From Adenophora triphylla var. japonica (lineage: Eukaryota; Streptophyta; Magnoliopsida; Asterales; Campanulaceae): a stretch of 64,000 nt of DNA. The stretch spans positions 1 to 64,000 of the forward strand of contig JAFEMH010007451.1 of NCBI GenBank assembly GCA_022495995.1. Reading direction: 5' to 3'. Positions 10,883-22,172 of the stretch are shown here, piece after piece; the first letter of the stretch is position 1, and each line of letters begins with the position of its first letter. The notes under the pieces were generated by a model. It did no database searches. It was not told where the DNA came from and was given only the letters and a program-made list of their open reading frames with translations. The position numbers and the translations under genes are program-made.

Positions 10883-11878
10883 GCTCCACACTTGGAGGCT
10901 GAAGAGAAAAGAAGGGTGAGAGAGATCATTGTTAAAACCCTACAATTCAGAGATGGTCCAGAGCTAAAGCCAGTTGACGAGCTGGAAGAAATAGCTACAA
11001 ATCCTTCCTACCCCGAGCAACTCAACAGAATAGGGAGGCAGTTGTTACCGGAAGAACGTGCATAAATAGTCGAGCTGTTGAAAGAAGGCACGAACGTCTT
11101 TTCCTGGCAAGTAGAGGACATGAGGGGGATAAAGGAAGAGGTCGTTGTGCATCGTTTGGGGGTCAACCCCACCATCAAATTCAAAGAGAAGAAGCTGTGG
11201 ATTTTTGCTCGGGACAAAGAAGAGGCCATCAAGCTAGAGGTAAACAAACTTCTTAGTGCATGTATCATCAAGGAGGCATCCTATACCACCTGGCTAGCAA
11301 ATGTGGTGATGGTAAAGAAGGAAAATGGCAAGTGGAGGATGTGCTTCGACTTCACTGACTTAAATGTAGCTTGCCCCAAAGATAGCTATCCTCTACCAAG
11401 GATTGACAAGTTGGTCGACTCTATAGCTGGACATGCCACATTAAGTTTCCTTAATGCCTACTGAGGTTACCACCAGATCAAGATGCATGAGGACGACATA
11501 GAAAAAATGGCATTCCAAGCTGCTGGAGGTACATATTGTTACGTTATGATGCCCTTTGGGCTGAAGAACGCTGGGGCGACCTATCAGAGGATGGTCAACA
11601 AGGTCTTTGCAAATCAGATTGGCCAAAACATGGAGGCCTACATCGACGATATAGTCATAAAAACAATGGCCGAATGTCATGTGGTCGACCTAATGGAAAC
11701 GTTCACCAATCTGCGAGCAAACGACATGAAGTTGAATCCTAGCAAGTGCGTGTTTGGAGTGGAAGCTGGCAAATTCTTGGGATTCATGGTGTCAAAGAGG
11801 GGCATTGAAGCTAACCCAGAAAAAATAAAAGCTTTGGTTGAGATGCAGGAGCCAACCTGTATTAAGGAGGTACAGTGA
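10883..11878 (+). pseudogene. T1 reverse transcriptase, with stops
   Basis: A linker (ELEEIATNPSYPEQ) precedes VNKLLSACIIKEASYTTW and VVMVKKENGKWRMC, the RT entry. Motifs follow in order: FTDLNVACPKDSYPLPRID, MMPFGLKNAGATYQRMVN and AYIDDIVIKT, where YIDD is the catalytic pair. A TGA at 11462-11464 replaces the Ser/Gly after LNAY. Apart from that stop the RT core is nearly intact. The role is copying element RNA to DNA in the particle. Confidence 0.85.
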
Positions 11879-12994
11879 CTAAAAGGTATAGTAGCAGCTC
11901 TAGGTCGCTTTATAGCAAAGTCAGCAGAGAGGTCTCTCCCCTTCATCAAAACATTGAGGGGGACGACCGAATGTTCATCATCATTCCAACAACTCAAAAA
12001 GTACCTAGCCTCTCTACCTTTGCTGAGTAGCCTAATCATGGGAGAAAGCTTGTTTGTATATCTGTCTGTCGGGGATCGAGTTGTGGCTGCAGTGTTGTCC
12101 AGAGAGGAAGGTGGAGTTTAGAAGCCCGTTTATTATGTGGGTAAGGCATTGTCCAACGTCGAAGGAAAGTACTTCAATGCTGAAAAGGTGGCCTATACCT
12201 TGATAGTAGCGACCAGAAAGATACGAGCTTATTTCTCAGCTCACCCTATTATCGTGCTGACAAATGCACCTCTGAGGAAGATTTTGCACAAGCCGGAGAG
12301 TTCAGGCCGCCTACTCAACTGGTCGATAGAACTAACAGAGTTCGACATAGAGTACAGGCCTCGAAAGGCATTAAAAGCTCAACCTTTGGCAGACTTCTTG
12401 GTCGAGCTTACATTCACCAAGGAAGAAAGCGAAGAAAACACCCTAAATGAAAATGTGAAGGGGAAGGAACAGTCGAGCCAACAAGTAATAAGTGTGCCCG
12501 ACGATTGCTGGAAGGTCTATTCAGATGGGTCTGCGACCAAGAATGTGATTCGAGCTGGAATCGTTTTGATCGAGCCTGAGTCGGATAAAATCTTTGAAGA
12601 GGCTTTGAGGTTCAAGTTCAAGGCTTCCAACAACCAGGCCGAGTATGAGGCCTTGATCGCTGCTATTGAATATGCCAAGTGCTTTGGGGCAACCAAAGTC
12701 AATGCCTATTGTGACTCTCAGCTGATCGTGAACCAAGTCAGGGGGGAATATGAAGTACTCAATCCCGTCCTAGTCAAATACTGCGACCTAGTGAAAAGGT
12801 TGGTCCAGGACTTGGAGTTCTGTGAGATTCAAATAGTAGATCGTGAAGATAACGAGTTGGCCGACCTACTCTCTAAGTTGGCCACATCAGACGAGCAGCA
12901 TGGAGAGCCAATCTCCTGCCTAGAGCATCTATCATACGAAAGAGTGCATGTTCATGCTCAGCTGACAGCTCTAAGTGTTGGATCGATGAGATGA
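11879..12994 (+). pseudogene. T1 RNase H plus archaeal-type RNase H
   Basis: The first RNase H covers about 12000-12420: the usual D is degenerate near LSVGDRVVAAVLSREEGG, followed after a TAG (12119) by KPVYYVGKALSNVEGKYF and TAHPIIVLTNAPLRKIL-like sequence. The second, archaeal-type RNase H covers about 12490-12890 with KVYSDGSATKN, NNQAEYEALIAAIEYAK, YCDSQLIVNQVRGEY and DREDNELADLLSKLA, so the D-E-D-D set is present. Two RNase H domains in tandem define the Tat lineage. Confidence 0.85.
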
Positions 12995-14215
12995 AGGCCT
13001 ACATAGAAATAGGCGAGCTACCTACTAACGAATAGGCAGCTAGAGCAATCAAGAAAAAGTCCCCAAGGTTTGTCATACACGGAGATGCACTATTTAGAAG
13101 GTCATTCATAAAGCCATTACTGAGGTGTGTTCACCCCATGGAAGTCACTCAGCTTTTGCACGAAGTTCATTGTGGGGTATGTGGTGGACACCCGGGGGCC
13201 AGGACTTTGGCGAACAAACTACTCACTTTGGGTTATTATTGGCCTCACTTAAGAGAAGACGCTCAAGAATTTGTTCAGAAATGTGACAAGTGCCAGAAGT
13301 ATGCCGACCTACCAAGACTGCCTACAGCCGAGCAAACTCCAGTAGTCGCTGCTTGACCATTCAGCATGTGGGGGGTTTATTTGATTGGGCCCTTCCCACC
13401 CACCCGTGGAAACTGTAAGTACGTGATCGTAGCCATTGACTACTTCACCAAGTAGATCAAAGCCAAGCCTCTAGCCAAGATTATTGAGGAAAATGCCATC
13501 AATTTTATCCATAACTACATCTGGTGTCGTTTTGGAGTACCTCATACAATCATGTCAGATAACGAGCTACAATTCTCAATTGGGTTTGAAACAGAAATGA
13601 ACAGATTGGGAGTCAAACATTGGATGTCGTCAGTCGCCTATCCTCAAGGAAATGGGCAAGCAGAAGCGGCGAACAAACTTGTCCTATCATCACTAAAGAG
13701 GGGCTTAGTGGGTCGAGCTAGTAGATGGTTGGACGTACTTCCCTTTGCTCTTTGGGCAGTCGGCACAACCACCCGGGGGCCTACAGGAGAAACCCCATTA
13801 GCTCTTACTTTTTGGTCGGAGGCCATGTCACCTGCCGAGCTATGAGTTCCTACAGCTAGAGTGGTTTTCATTGATCATGATCAGAACACTTCCAACATAT
13901 TGATCGACCTGGACTTGCTTGAAGAGAAACAAACAACTACCCAACTCAGAATGGTGAATTGCAAACAGAAAACCAAGGGCTACCACGACAAGAGGTTAAT
14001 AAGAGGTCGTTCAAAGTGGGGGACTATGTTCTACGGAAAATCGAGGTGACTGGTAGAAAGGCAGAACATAACAACTTATCTCCTAATTGAGAAGGTCCTT
14101 ACATTGTCACTCGAGTTATCAAGGAAGGGACCTACGTGATTGGCCATCTAGGGGGTGATGAGCTGAAACATCCATGGCATGCTAGCTATCTAGTTAGATA
14201 TTACTTTTAGATTCA
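12995..14215 (+). pseudogene. T1 integrase, catalytic first Asp lost
   Basis: The zinc-binding HHCC domain is at 13138-13320 (HEVHCGVCGGHPGARTL, CDKCQKYADL). The catalytic core has WGVYLIGPF where T2 has WGVDLIGPF, so the first Asp is Tyr. The second Asp (MSDNELQF) and Glu (GQAEAANKL) remain. Stops occur at about 13354, 13455 and 13843. The C-terminal part runs to about 14215 (HPWHASYLVRYYF-like). No chromodomain is seen, as expected for Tat. Confidence 0.85.
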
Positions 14216-14950
14216 ACATTCAGTATTCTATGTAATCGATCTACTTCTTCAATAAAATGGAATGTTCTATCCACAAGTTGTATTATTCTTACGCTTTATT
14301 CAGCTCAGATATGACTCTTAGTCGATCTCGACATAGTAAACAGACCCGACTAAAGTCCGAAGTCGACCTCGTTCTTAAACAAGTCCGGCTGAAGACTTAG
14401 GTCAATCTTGTTCTTTTAACAGATTCGACTAATGTCCTAAGTCGACCTCGTTCTTAAACAGGTCTGACTGAAGACTTAAGTCAATCTCGTTCTTTAAACA
14501 GATTCGACTGAAGTCCTAAGTCGACCTCGTTCTTAAACAGGTCTGACTGAAGACTTAAGTCAATCTCGTTCTTTAAACAGATTCGAATAAAGTCCTAAGT
14601 CGACCTCGCTCTTAAACAAGTCCGACTGAAGACTTAAATCAATCTCGTTCTTTAAGCAAGCTCGACTAAAACTTTGGTCAGCTTCATTGGTTAGCCAACT
14701 GTTCTAACCAAAACTTTGGCCGATCTTCTACTTAATCTAGTTCGACATACAAATACAAGTATGGATAAAGGCAAAATGGTTCAAAAAAGTCAACTAAATT
14801 AATGAACAAGTCCCCCTAAGTGGGCTAGGACTTGTGCGAATAAAATTATGAGTTAACCACCTCCCAAACCGGACCAAGGCAGATGATTACAAGAAATGAA
14901 AAATTGTTATAATGCTTGTTCGGTTACAAAAATGAATCCAAAAAAGAAGA
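14216..14950. repeat. T1 spacer with 75-bp tandem array (about 14300-14760)
   Basis: About five to six units alternate gtcgacctcgttcttaaaca and tcaatctcgttctttaaaca, with gactgaagacttaagt and gactaaagtcctaagt between them. The period is about 75 bp made of two related halves. T2 has a comparable array at the same place between integrase and the antisense gene. The rest of the spacer shows nothing recognisable. Confidence 0.8.
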
Positions 14951-14951
14951 A

Positions 14952-17900
14952 TCAGTTAGCTTGATCGTCATCAACTGGATCTTGCTGTTGTTGTCCTTGC
15001 TGATCAGCTTGCTCGAAGACCTGCTCCTCTGTAATCTCATCTTCTTCCTCTTCCATTTCATCAGCTTCCTCTTGGAGGATCGTATTGAAGTTGACAGGTT
15101 TGATGGGAGGGGCGACCCACGGTTCTGCACCATCCTCCTTGTCCTGCTGAGCTATCATAACAAGTCATTATCATTGTAAGGACTAAGGGGGTGGCCAGCC
15201 CAAGCAGCCATGTGGTACTGCTCCTCAGAGGCCCACTTGGCCAGCTGCTCAATATATAGATCGATAGAAGGATCCACAATAGCCCAACGGGCCATATGTT
15301 GACGATCGATAGCGTAGAAAGCCTTGGCCCGGCCAAAAATGGCGTCATAGCAGTCGTCGTTCATCTTGAAAGCCTCCACGGCAGCTATCGCCCTGGCCTG
15401 GGCCTCCTCGTACCACTTTTCCCGAGCTGCTTTATGGTCCTCACTCATTTGAATCATCCGTTCATTGCGATCTCGGGCCATCTTGGTCAGCTCCCCATTT
15501 TCGCTCTCTAGTCGATTTTTCTCTAGTTTGGCAGCTGCAGCCTCTCCCTTCAACTGATTGACCTGCACTGGTAGAGGAGTGAGCTCCACCCTAGCAGCTT
15601 CCAAGTCGATCAGCGCCTGATCCTTGGCCTTCAAAGTATCAGCATGAACATCCTTCAGGGCGTCGTAGGCCGAGTCGGAGTCGACCAGCTGTTCTCTCAA
15701 CTCGGTAACCTCATGGGACTTCCGAGCATATTGTGCATTAGCTAGCTTCTCCCTCTCTATGGCCGCCATCCAACTGCTCTTAGCCTGCTCGACAAGAGTG
15801 AGAGACTACACAAACAGAAAGAGAAGAGTCAGCTAAAAAACGATCAAAATATAAAGCGACCAAGAAATGGGACAACTAAACAAAAGCATAAAAAGAAATG
15901 AAAGCTAAGAGTTACTTCGCAGTGAGCCATGCCGGACCTATCAAAAAATTCTTCCAGGGTGATCCCCCTCTCAACAAAACAAGCTAGCAGATCAAAATCT
16001 ACAGCCCTCCTCACAACTACATTCCCATATCCCAATTCGGGATATTGGCGACATAAGCTATCAACCCCAGTAAGAGGAAGGAATGCACTCAGCTTCTCCA
16101 CTAGGCTTTACACGAACTCCTGGCTCGTGACCTGAGGAGTTTGGGAAGGAGGATCACTTAAGGTAGAGACATCCTTACCCTTGTCGACCCTCAAACTTTT
16201 TCTTGTGGAGAGGGGAAGAGAAATCTTCATCTTCTTGATCGATGTTGTCGAGCTCAAGATCCACAAAATTTTACGGGTCAGCCCTTACCTGTTCTTGTTG
16301 GGGGCTGGAACCCGATGCTCGTTCAGTCGGAGGATCGACCTCTTCCTCAGTTCTAACCGCTTGGACTTCAACGGTAGGCTCGATCTGCTCATATGGTCCC
16401 GACCCATCAATGGGGACCATCCCCACATCGGCCTTAGGGAGCAAGGCATTTCTGTCGGTAGCTTCTTTCTCGTGACTGGCCTGGGCATTAGCTGCCCCAT
16501 GAGATTTCTTTCTCTTTCTCCTATCACCTACATTCATGATACGGTTCATGTTTGCTTCTTGCTGGGGGGGTAAGAACTGCATGATCAAAAAAGGAAACAA
16601 TGAGTATATGAATATGGGAGCAAGAAAATTACGAGTAAAGGAAAGGCAAGTAAACACTTAATCGCCACAGTGGTCTAGGCTTGTTCTGCAGGAGCCCGGA
16701 GTCTTTTTGCAGGAATGACATTGGACCTCTAATCTCTCTCTCTCTCACGAATAACCCACTCTGGATACCTAAGGTTTTGGATAATGGGTACTAGGGGAGC
16801 TACTTATCCATCCCCACCCAGCATCATACCAGCTTGTATGAAGTAGTCCTTATTCGTCTGAAGACACTGCCATTTGATCGTGCTCCTTCGAGCAATCAAG
16901 GTCAGCCTACGAGCTAGATCATCGCTCCCGTCAGGGACCCAGTAGTCCTCTTCTTTCATTGGACGGGTGACCATTTCTGGCAAGGGGAGGTCCATCCCTT
17001 CCTACTTTCGACCATGATCAGATGGGAGTTCCATCCAACTACCTTGTCAGGCAAGTTGATAAACAGTTTGGGGGCCTTTGCCTTGGCCGGGGTACTGATT
17101 CCTAAGGTCTTGTCGTTGACCACTATCTTGAAGAATCTCCTAAAAACGTTCATACACGGCTCGTACCCAACTAACCAACAAACCATTGCGAAGCACACTA
17201 GGACCCTCACAGTGTTTGCTCCTAACTGCATAGGGGCCGCAGCCATGCACTCTAGGAATTCACAGATAAAGGGATCCAATGGAAGTCGTAGCCCGACCTC
17301 GAATTGGTAGTAGAAGAAAGCTACCCTAGATTTGTTTAAGGCCAAGTGCACCCAAGTCTAGACCTTCCTCTCTTTCTCCGAATAATGAGTCAGCCTGAAG
17401 TCATCTCTGCTAATCTGGCAGAAGCTGTGGAGGATCTCAATTCTTGATTCATCACTTTTCCTTCCAACACCTGGCCTGGGGGCCACGTATCCCCTCTCAT
17501 TCCGACCTGGAATGACCGTCGAGCAAAAAGCATCCACTATGTTTCCTGAGGAGGAGCTCGATGAACTTTGGTCCGCCATATCTACAGAGGAAGAAACAGG
17601 GGAACCAGACCTAGTTGAAGATTCATCTAAACTACCTGAGAGCGATCTAGATTCCCCTGGGAATTCTAACCTATCTCTAGGGAAGGGAGGTTTATTTGTC
17701 TTCATATGGAAAATAATGAAGCGATCTATCAGTTTATTGAAGAGACAGAAACGGATAATCCGTGGGTCATCCATCTCCAAGTTTCCTATACTTTCTCTGT
17801 CTCCTATACTTTCTCTACCTGGGACCTCTACAATGCCATAGCACAAGCCCCATGCTTTCAGAATGGTGATACACTCATCCCTACTCAACTCTCTCCAAGG

Positions 17901-17984
17901 TCCCTCTAATCGTTTATAAACCCTAAGGTTGGCTAAACAATACCCATACCTAACACCTCTCTCACAATCAAAGGTCCTAGACAT
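14952..17984 (-). pseudogene. T1 antisense gene: Transposase_28-like domain plus coiled coil, spliced
   Basis: On the minus strand it starts at 17984 (MSRTFDCERGVRYGYCLANL). Next come a Ser-rich part (about 17560-17480), a core with FYYQFEVGLRLPLDPFI, APMQLGANTVRVLVCF and GYEPCMNVFRRFFKI (17340-17140), a basic part RRKRKKSHGAANAQ (16500), and an Ala/Glu/Lys coiled coil (15769-15350). The acidic C-terminus contains PPIKPVNFNTIL (to 14952). The core resembles plant Transposase_28 (putative gypsy-type transposon) proteins. A GT-AG intron at 15915-15806 is shared with T2. Frameshifts near 17350 and 15155 mark this copy as decayed. Function is unknown. Confidence 0.7.
15806..15915 (-). other. Conserved intron of the T1 antisense gene
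   Basis: The minus-strand donor is GCGAA|GTAACTC and the acceptor TGTGTAG|TCTCTC, 110 bp apart, with a pyrimidine-rich stretch before the acceptor. T2 has an intron at the same codon: donor GAG|GTAACCC at 30464, acceptor TTTCAG|TCTCTT at 30569, 106 bp. The exons join HCE to the coiled-coil part. Confidence 0.7.
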
Positions 17985-18149
17985 TGCGGAATTGAAGAAA
18001 AATTCAAAATCAAAGCCTAAATTATCGAGGGATTGAAGGGTACCTTAGTTAATTCGAGGTTGAGGATCGCTGAAAATGAACAGAGAACTTGATTGCGGCT
18101 GGAAATCACTTGCTTTGCTTTTGTACTTGCCAAATGCTTGAGAGTTGAA

Positions 18150-18160
18150 GGTTTATAAAG
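18150..18160 (-). promoter_or_regulatory. Candidate TATA box of T1 antisense gene
   Basis: The minus strand reads ACTTTATAAACC about 165-170 bp upstream of the antisense start at 17984. T2 has TATAAAAG about 200 bp upstream of its antisense start. The 17985-18464 stretch otherwise shows no coding sequence. Confidence 0.5.
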
Positions 18161-18464
18161 TTGGAAAAGGAAAAGGATTTACCCTTTTATACCTCTCCTA
18201 ATCCTTACCTGAATTGGAAAGGGCCAAGGGCACAACGGTCCAATCCTTCCATTAATGCCAAAAAGGGTTCCCAAGGCGAATGTCTAAACATCGTACCTCA
18301 TAATCATTACGACGCTCCAACAGAATCAACCGTCAAAAAATTCAATGGTCGAGATCAAGCCACGTCATCTCATTCGACCATCCAACAGTTTCGACCATCT
18401 AACGACGATCTACCTAAGGTTTCATCAGTTTTTCATAACTTCCTGGTCGACAAAGTCAACTCAG

Positions 18465-18476
18465 AAAGTTGGGGGC
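18465..18476 (+). other. T1 polypurine tract
   Basis: AAAGTTGGGGGC lies just before the 3' LTR. The complement of 27742-27755 in T2 is the same motif, next to its LTR. The family uses it as plus-strand DNA primer. Confidence 0.65.
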
Positions 18477-18492
18477 CACTTAAGGGAATAAA

Positions 18493-19010
18493 TGTGATGG
18501 TCTAGGCCCAACGTCCAAAGCCCAATTATTGAGACATTATTACAGCAACATCATCCAGTGGACCGGCCAAGTTATTACAAGGCGCATGGCCCAACAACAA
18601 AGATCAGTCGACCTAGCTCATTGTTCGACCATCATTGGTCCCGACCTAGCTTTGTCCAATATATGATCATCTCCTTATGTGAATTATATCTGGCTATAAT
18701 ACAAAGTCAGGTCGACCTTGATCTACTCAGGCGACCTCGACCTATAGAGACGTACATCGTCCTAAGACTTTCCATAACTGCCTCCTACAATTTCGGAGTA
18801 CGTTATGCCGATATCATCTCCACAATTTATGGGATTCGACACAATCCTACTACAACACTAACTCTTATCAATGCTATAAATACCTCATAACCTCCAACGT
18901 TACAAGGTAATGCCTTATTTTCTATTCAATTGATTTCAACACTTTCAATTATAGTTTATAAGAAAACACGTGAAACTTACTCTCACGCCGGAGGGTCTTA
19001 GTCGGAGACC
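18493..19010 (+). repeat. T1 3' LTR, incomplete
   Basis: It begins near TGTGATGGTCTAGGCCCA and shares its last part (aacacgtgaaacttactctcacgccg) with the 5' LTR remnant and with T2. Similarity stops at about 19008-19012; the last 110 or so bases seen in the other copies are missing. The left border is set by the polypurine tract and is uncertain by a few bases. Confidence 0.65.
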
Positions 19011-19600
19011 ATAAGCAAAGGATCGACTATAAACACTAAGCATGAGAATAATAAAAATTGATAAACAAATAACATCAAAAGAAAAGCTACGGAATTCAAT
19101 TTATTTAATTTGCTACAGTAAAACAGTAAAGTTAATGTTGACTCTAATACAAATACTTCAAAGTACGTGGTCATTGTTACACTAATAACACTGTATAAAT
19201 TTTGAATATTATACAGCTGCCGTGAGATCGTTATATCCATCTCAACATTCGGCCTACTGGTTTCCGACCTATATTCTTTATAAGTATGTGACTTCTAAAG
19301 CATAATAAAAGAAGATATACATAAAGCGTAATACATAAGGAATTACTTACTTTATATTATTACAGAACTGATATACAATGGTTGCTGCTTGGTTGATGGT
19401 TATAATGGATGGATGGTTATAGTGGAGAGAGGGAGTTTTAGAGAGAAGTGGGATAACTGAAAATGAAAACCCCCTCAACTTAGGTTGGAGAACCATTTAT
19501 ATATTCCACGGACTCCAATTTGTTTCACAAAATAATTTACAAAGTTTTGGGTCACGGCACATGGGCGGTCCGCATTTGTCCTCAGAGAGGGACCCTCAAC
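19011..19600 (-). promoter_or_regulatory. Unassigned stretch with a minus-strand TATA box, possibly caulimovirid intergenic region
   Basis: No coding sequence. The minus strand has GGAATATATAAATGG at 19493-19507. Caulimovirids carry their genome-length RNA promoter after the last ORF, and here the region follows the last minus-strand viral ORF, so it could be that promoter. I found no tRNA-Met primer motif to confirm it. It could equally be an unrelated LTR fragment. Confidence 0.35.
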
Positions 19601-20780
19601 TTTTGACTAATGTATAAAATTTCAAAATAAAATTCATTTGTTTTTGTTGATATGTGCAGATGGTGGTGGGGCTGCTTTTGAAGATTCTCTGGGTCAGCCA
19701 CCTTTGACATTAACGCTTCCACATTTGGTAGAAACGCCTTTCTTCTGTAGCTGCTTTTGTTTTCTTCTGTCTTTTGTCTTTTCATTGCTTACAGTTCACC
19801 AAGCTCAAAATGGACTTGGGGAAAGAAATCATCATTTGGTACTATGTCTCCATCTCCTTCATTCATTGTTGCTGATTTTGTTGATGACGAGCTCCCTGCT
19901 TCGCTGAGTTATACCATTAGGTTTTCAAGATCTGAGGGGCTTGTACATTGGGCCATTTGTGACATGATATGTTGTTTTTTGCGCAAAAAATCTTCATTCT
20001 TGAGTGTTTGTTTAAGGGGAGTAATTTTGCAAAGTTTGGGGTTTTGTTCAAAATATTCTTTTACGGCATCTCTTCCGCAATCCTCAAGCTTTGTTTTGTC
20101 CCACCATTTGATTTTGTGCTTGCGGATGAGAGTGGGGAGGATGAATTTTTGTATACATGTACACTTTTGTTCATCTTTTTGTTCCTTGGTTTGAGAAGTA
20201 CCTTTTGTCTGCAATCACATATTTGTTCTCTTTGAGAGCAAATTCTGTCATAAAGATCCAAGGGACTTGGAAAATATGACAAAATAGCGCTTCCAGAGGG
20301 AATTGTTCCAAATGATCTGGGTATAGTAACACATTTGTTGACCAATGGTCATAAGCTTTTTGTACATTCGTAGGAGCAATTGATTTATCGAACCCAAAAG
20401 ATTTCCACCATTTGTGAAACCAGAATGGAGTTAGGTAGGAAAATTGAGGTGAGAAATAAAAGAAATAGGAAAGGGAGAACAATTTATTTTGTTTAAATCG
20501 GGCTGGATTGTTTTGGAAAATCAAATCTTTTGCTTCACTGGGTTTTTGGCCCCAATAAAAAATTGTAAGGAACTTTTTAATTTGTACTTTGCAGTAACGA
20601 ATTTTTGTGATGTCTAAATGGTCCGTTGTGTATTGGAAAGTGACAGATTTGGTTTGGATAAAAAAAAATTCATAAAAATTTTGTGATTTAGTAAAATTAT
20701 CTGGCAAATAATTATGGGAACTTGGTAAGAGAAATTCTGAGATTTGGTAAGGGTGCCAGTCTTTGTTTTGTTCGAAGAAT
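19600..20780 (-). pseudogene. Caulimovirid downstream ORF, C-terminal part
   Basis: The longest open part is 20707-20171. It is rich in aromatic residues, with IFYWGQKPSEAKDL, FFYFSPQF and FHKWWKSFGF. I recall similar tryptophan- and phenylalanine-rich proteins next to plant pararetrovirus polymerases in genome annotations; their role is not known. A Lys/Arg-rich end follows in other frames to about 19600. Several frame breaks are present. Confidence 0.5.
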
Positions 20781-21690
20781 TATGGTTCAAGAGTACATAT
20801 AAATTCTTCAAATGACTTGTAGGAGTATTGAGTGGGTGGTGTCTGTCTTGGGTATGGACTTGGTGTAATGAGGGACATTTGTGGCTGTGAGGTGATAGAC
20901 CTATTGAAATTTAGGGTGTTCTTGTAAGTGGATAATTGTTGCGAGGGGTTGTTCAGCGATGGGTTTTTGGTTGAGGAAGGGTAAAATGGTTTTACGTCAG
21001 GTGACAATATGGCAAAACTGTTTTCATCCTTTGGTATTTTGCTAGGGATATAGTTTGGAATTTTGGTTAATGGTCTTGTGGAATATAGTGGTTTTTTGTC
21101 TTTTCCTTTGGTAACTGATCCTGTAATCATCCTGCACATGTTTTGGAAAATTAAGTTAAGGGAAAGGGGGAATGTGTCTATCATCCTGTGATATTATCGA
21201 GTAGCTTCATTCGTAAGACCAATAGGTTTAACTTGAGCCTTTGCCCTTTTGTCCATAATACATTATTTAGTGCTGTTTCTAGATTGGTCCATGCATTAGG
21301 ATTTCTTCTTCTTTCTTCCTTTAATTCTTGTTCAATGAGTTTAATTTCTTCAATGAGTGTTTTCTCTTTTCTATTGAACTTAGTAAAAAATGTTTTAATT
21401 GGAGACATTGCAAGAGAACCTGTAATTAATCAGTAAACACGATATTAGTCTGACACGATATTAGTCTGGTAATAGCATGGGATTTTGTTGAGAACTTCAT
21501 GTGTAGTCATTTTCTATACATTTTATGATTCTTTTTAATGCAGAAATATTTGCTTCAATGGAGGGTTTGAATTTATGGGCAAAATTATATTCTAAAAGTT
21601 CTTCTAAATCAAAAATGTGCCATCTGAGTTCTGATGTTTTACTAATTGGTACTCGTGCATGGATATTTTTACTTTCTTTCAATAATACTT
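20780..21690 (-). pseudogene. Caulimovirid downstream ORF, N-terminal part
   Basis: Three open pieces follow RNase H: 21682-21497 (WHIFDLEELLEYNFAHKF), 21408-21181 (coiled coil, TLIEEIKLIEQELKEERR) and 21184-20780 (Ser/Pro/Thr rich, ending SYKSFEEFICTLEP). A TAA or TAG ends each. The coiled coil plus Pro/Ser-rich linker then leads into the aromatic-rich part. No function can be assigned from sequence. Confidence 0.45.
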
Positions 21691-21739
21691 CTGTTTTTTG
21701 GAAACAAAATTTTAAATAATTTGAATTATTTAGATATAC

Positions 21740-22172
21740 AATATTATCGTTGATTTTTATATGCCATTCATGAATGACATTGTTATTAACAATAAGGGGG
21801 AATTCGGGTTTTTTTACATCTTTTTGTAAAACGTCTTTGGCAGCTTTGAAATCTACTTTGACTGTAAATTTTTGGTTTAATAAGTCGTCTTGGAACTTTG
21901 TTACTATCGAAAGAATTTACTTTTTTATTGTTGAATATTTGAATTGTGTTTCATTCCATATTCCTGAATAGTATCTAATGATATGAGTTTTCCCGTTTAT
22001 TTGTTGGGTTAATATTCCGCCGTATCCTGTATCTGAAGCATCAGTAGAAACTGTTTTTGGGGCTTTTGGATCACATATTGTTAAGCATGGCAGTTTTTTC
22101 ACATGAATTTTAATTTGTTTAACTACGTTAGTATGTTCTTTTGTCTATGATTTTGGGTTCTTTTTTAATCTG
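21740..22172 (-). pseudogene. Caulimovirid RNase H
   Basis: The minus strand reads VSTDASDTGYGGILTQ and IIRYYSGIWNETQFKYSTIKK, matching the RNase H of caulimovirids (D-A-S-D start, then YSG-W...Y). Stops separate it from the RT and interrupt its end near 21917. It would degrade the RNA strand during reverse transcription. Confidence 0.75.

Larger units (their letters stand above)
8001..19010 (+). mobile_element. T1: Tat-lineage Ty3/gypsy element with antisense gene
   Basis: Order on the plus strand: 5' LTR remnant (8001-8158), gag, protease, RT, RNase H, archaeal-type RNase H, integrase (to about 14215), a tandem array, an antisense gene (17984-14952), polypurine tract (18465) and 3' LTR remnant (18493-19010). 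The second RNase H is the hallmark of the Tat clade. Most frames have stops. Both LTRs are incomplete: the 5' one is cut by LTR B, the 3' one ends next to viral sequence. Confidence 0.85.

Noticed and set aside
18558..18890. 110-codon frame inside the T1 3' LTR
   Set aside because: No match in the other LTR copies and no domain; chance frame in an LTR.
20226..20345. Host gene in the 19.6-20.8 kb interval
   Set aside because: The open pieces continue the caulimovirid downstream ORF on the minus strand in order and spacing; plus-strand frames are shadows.
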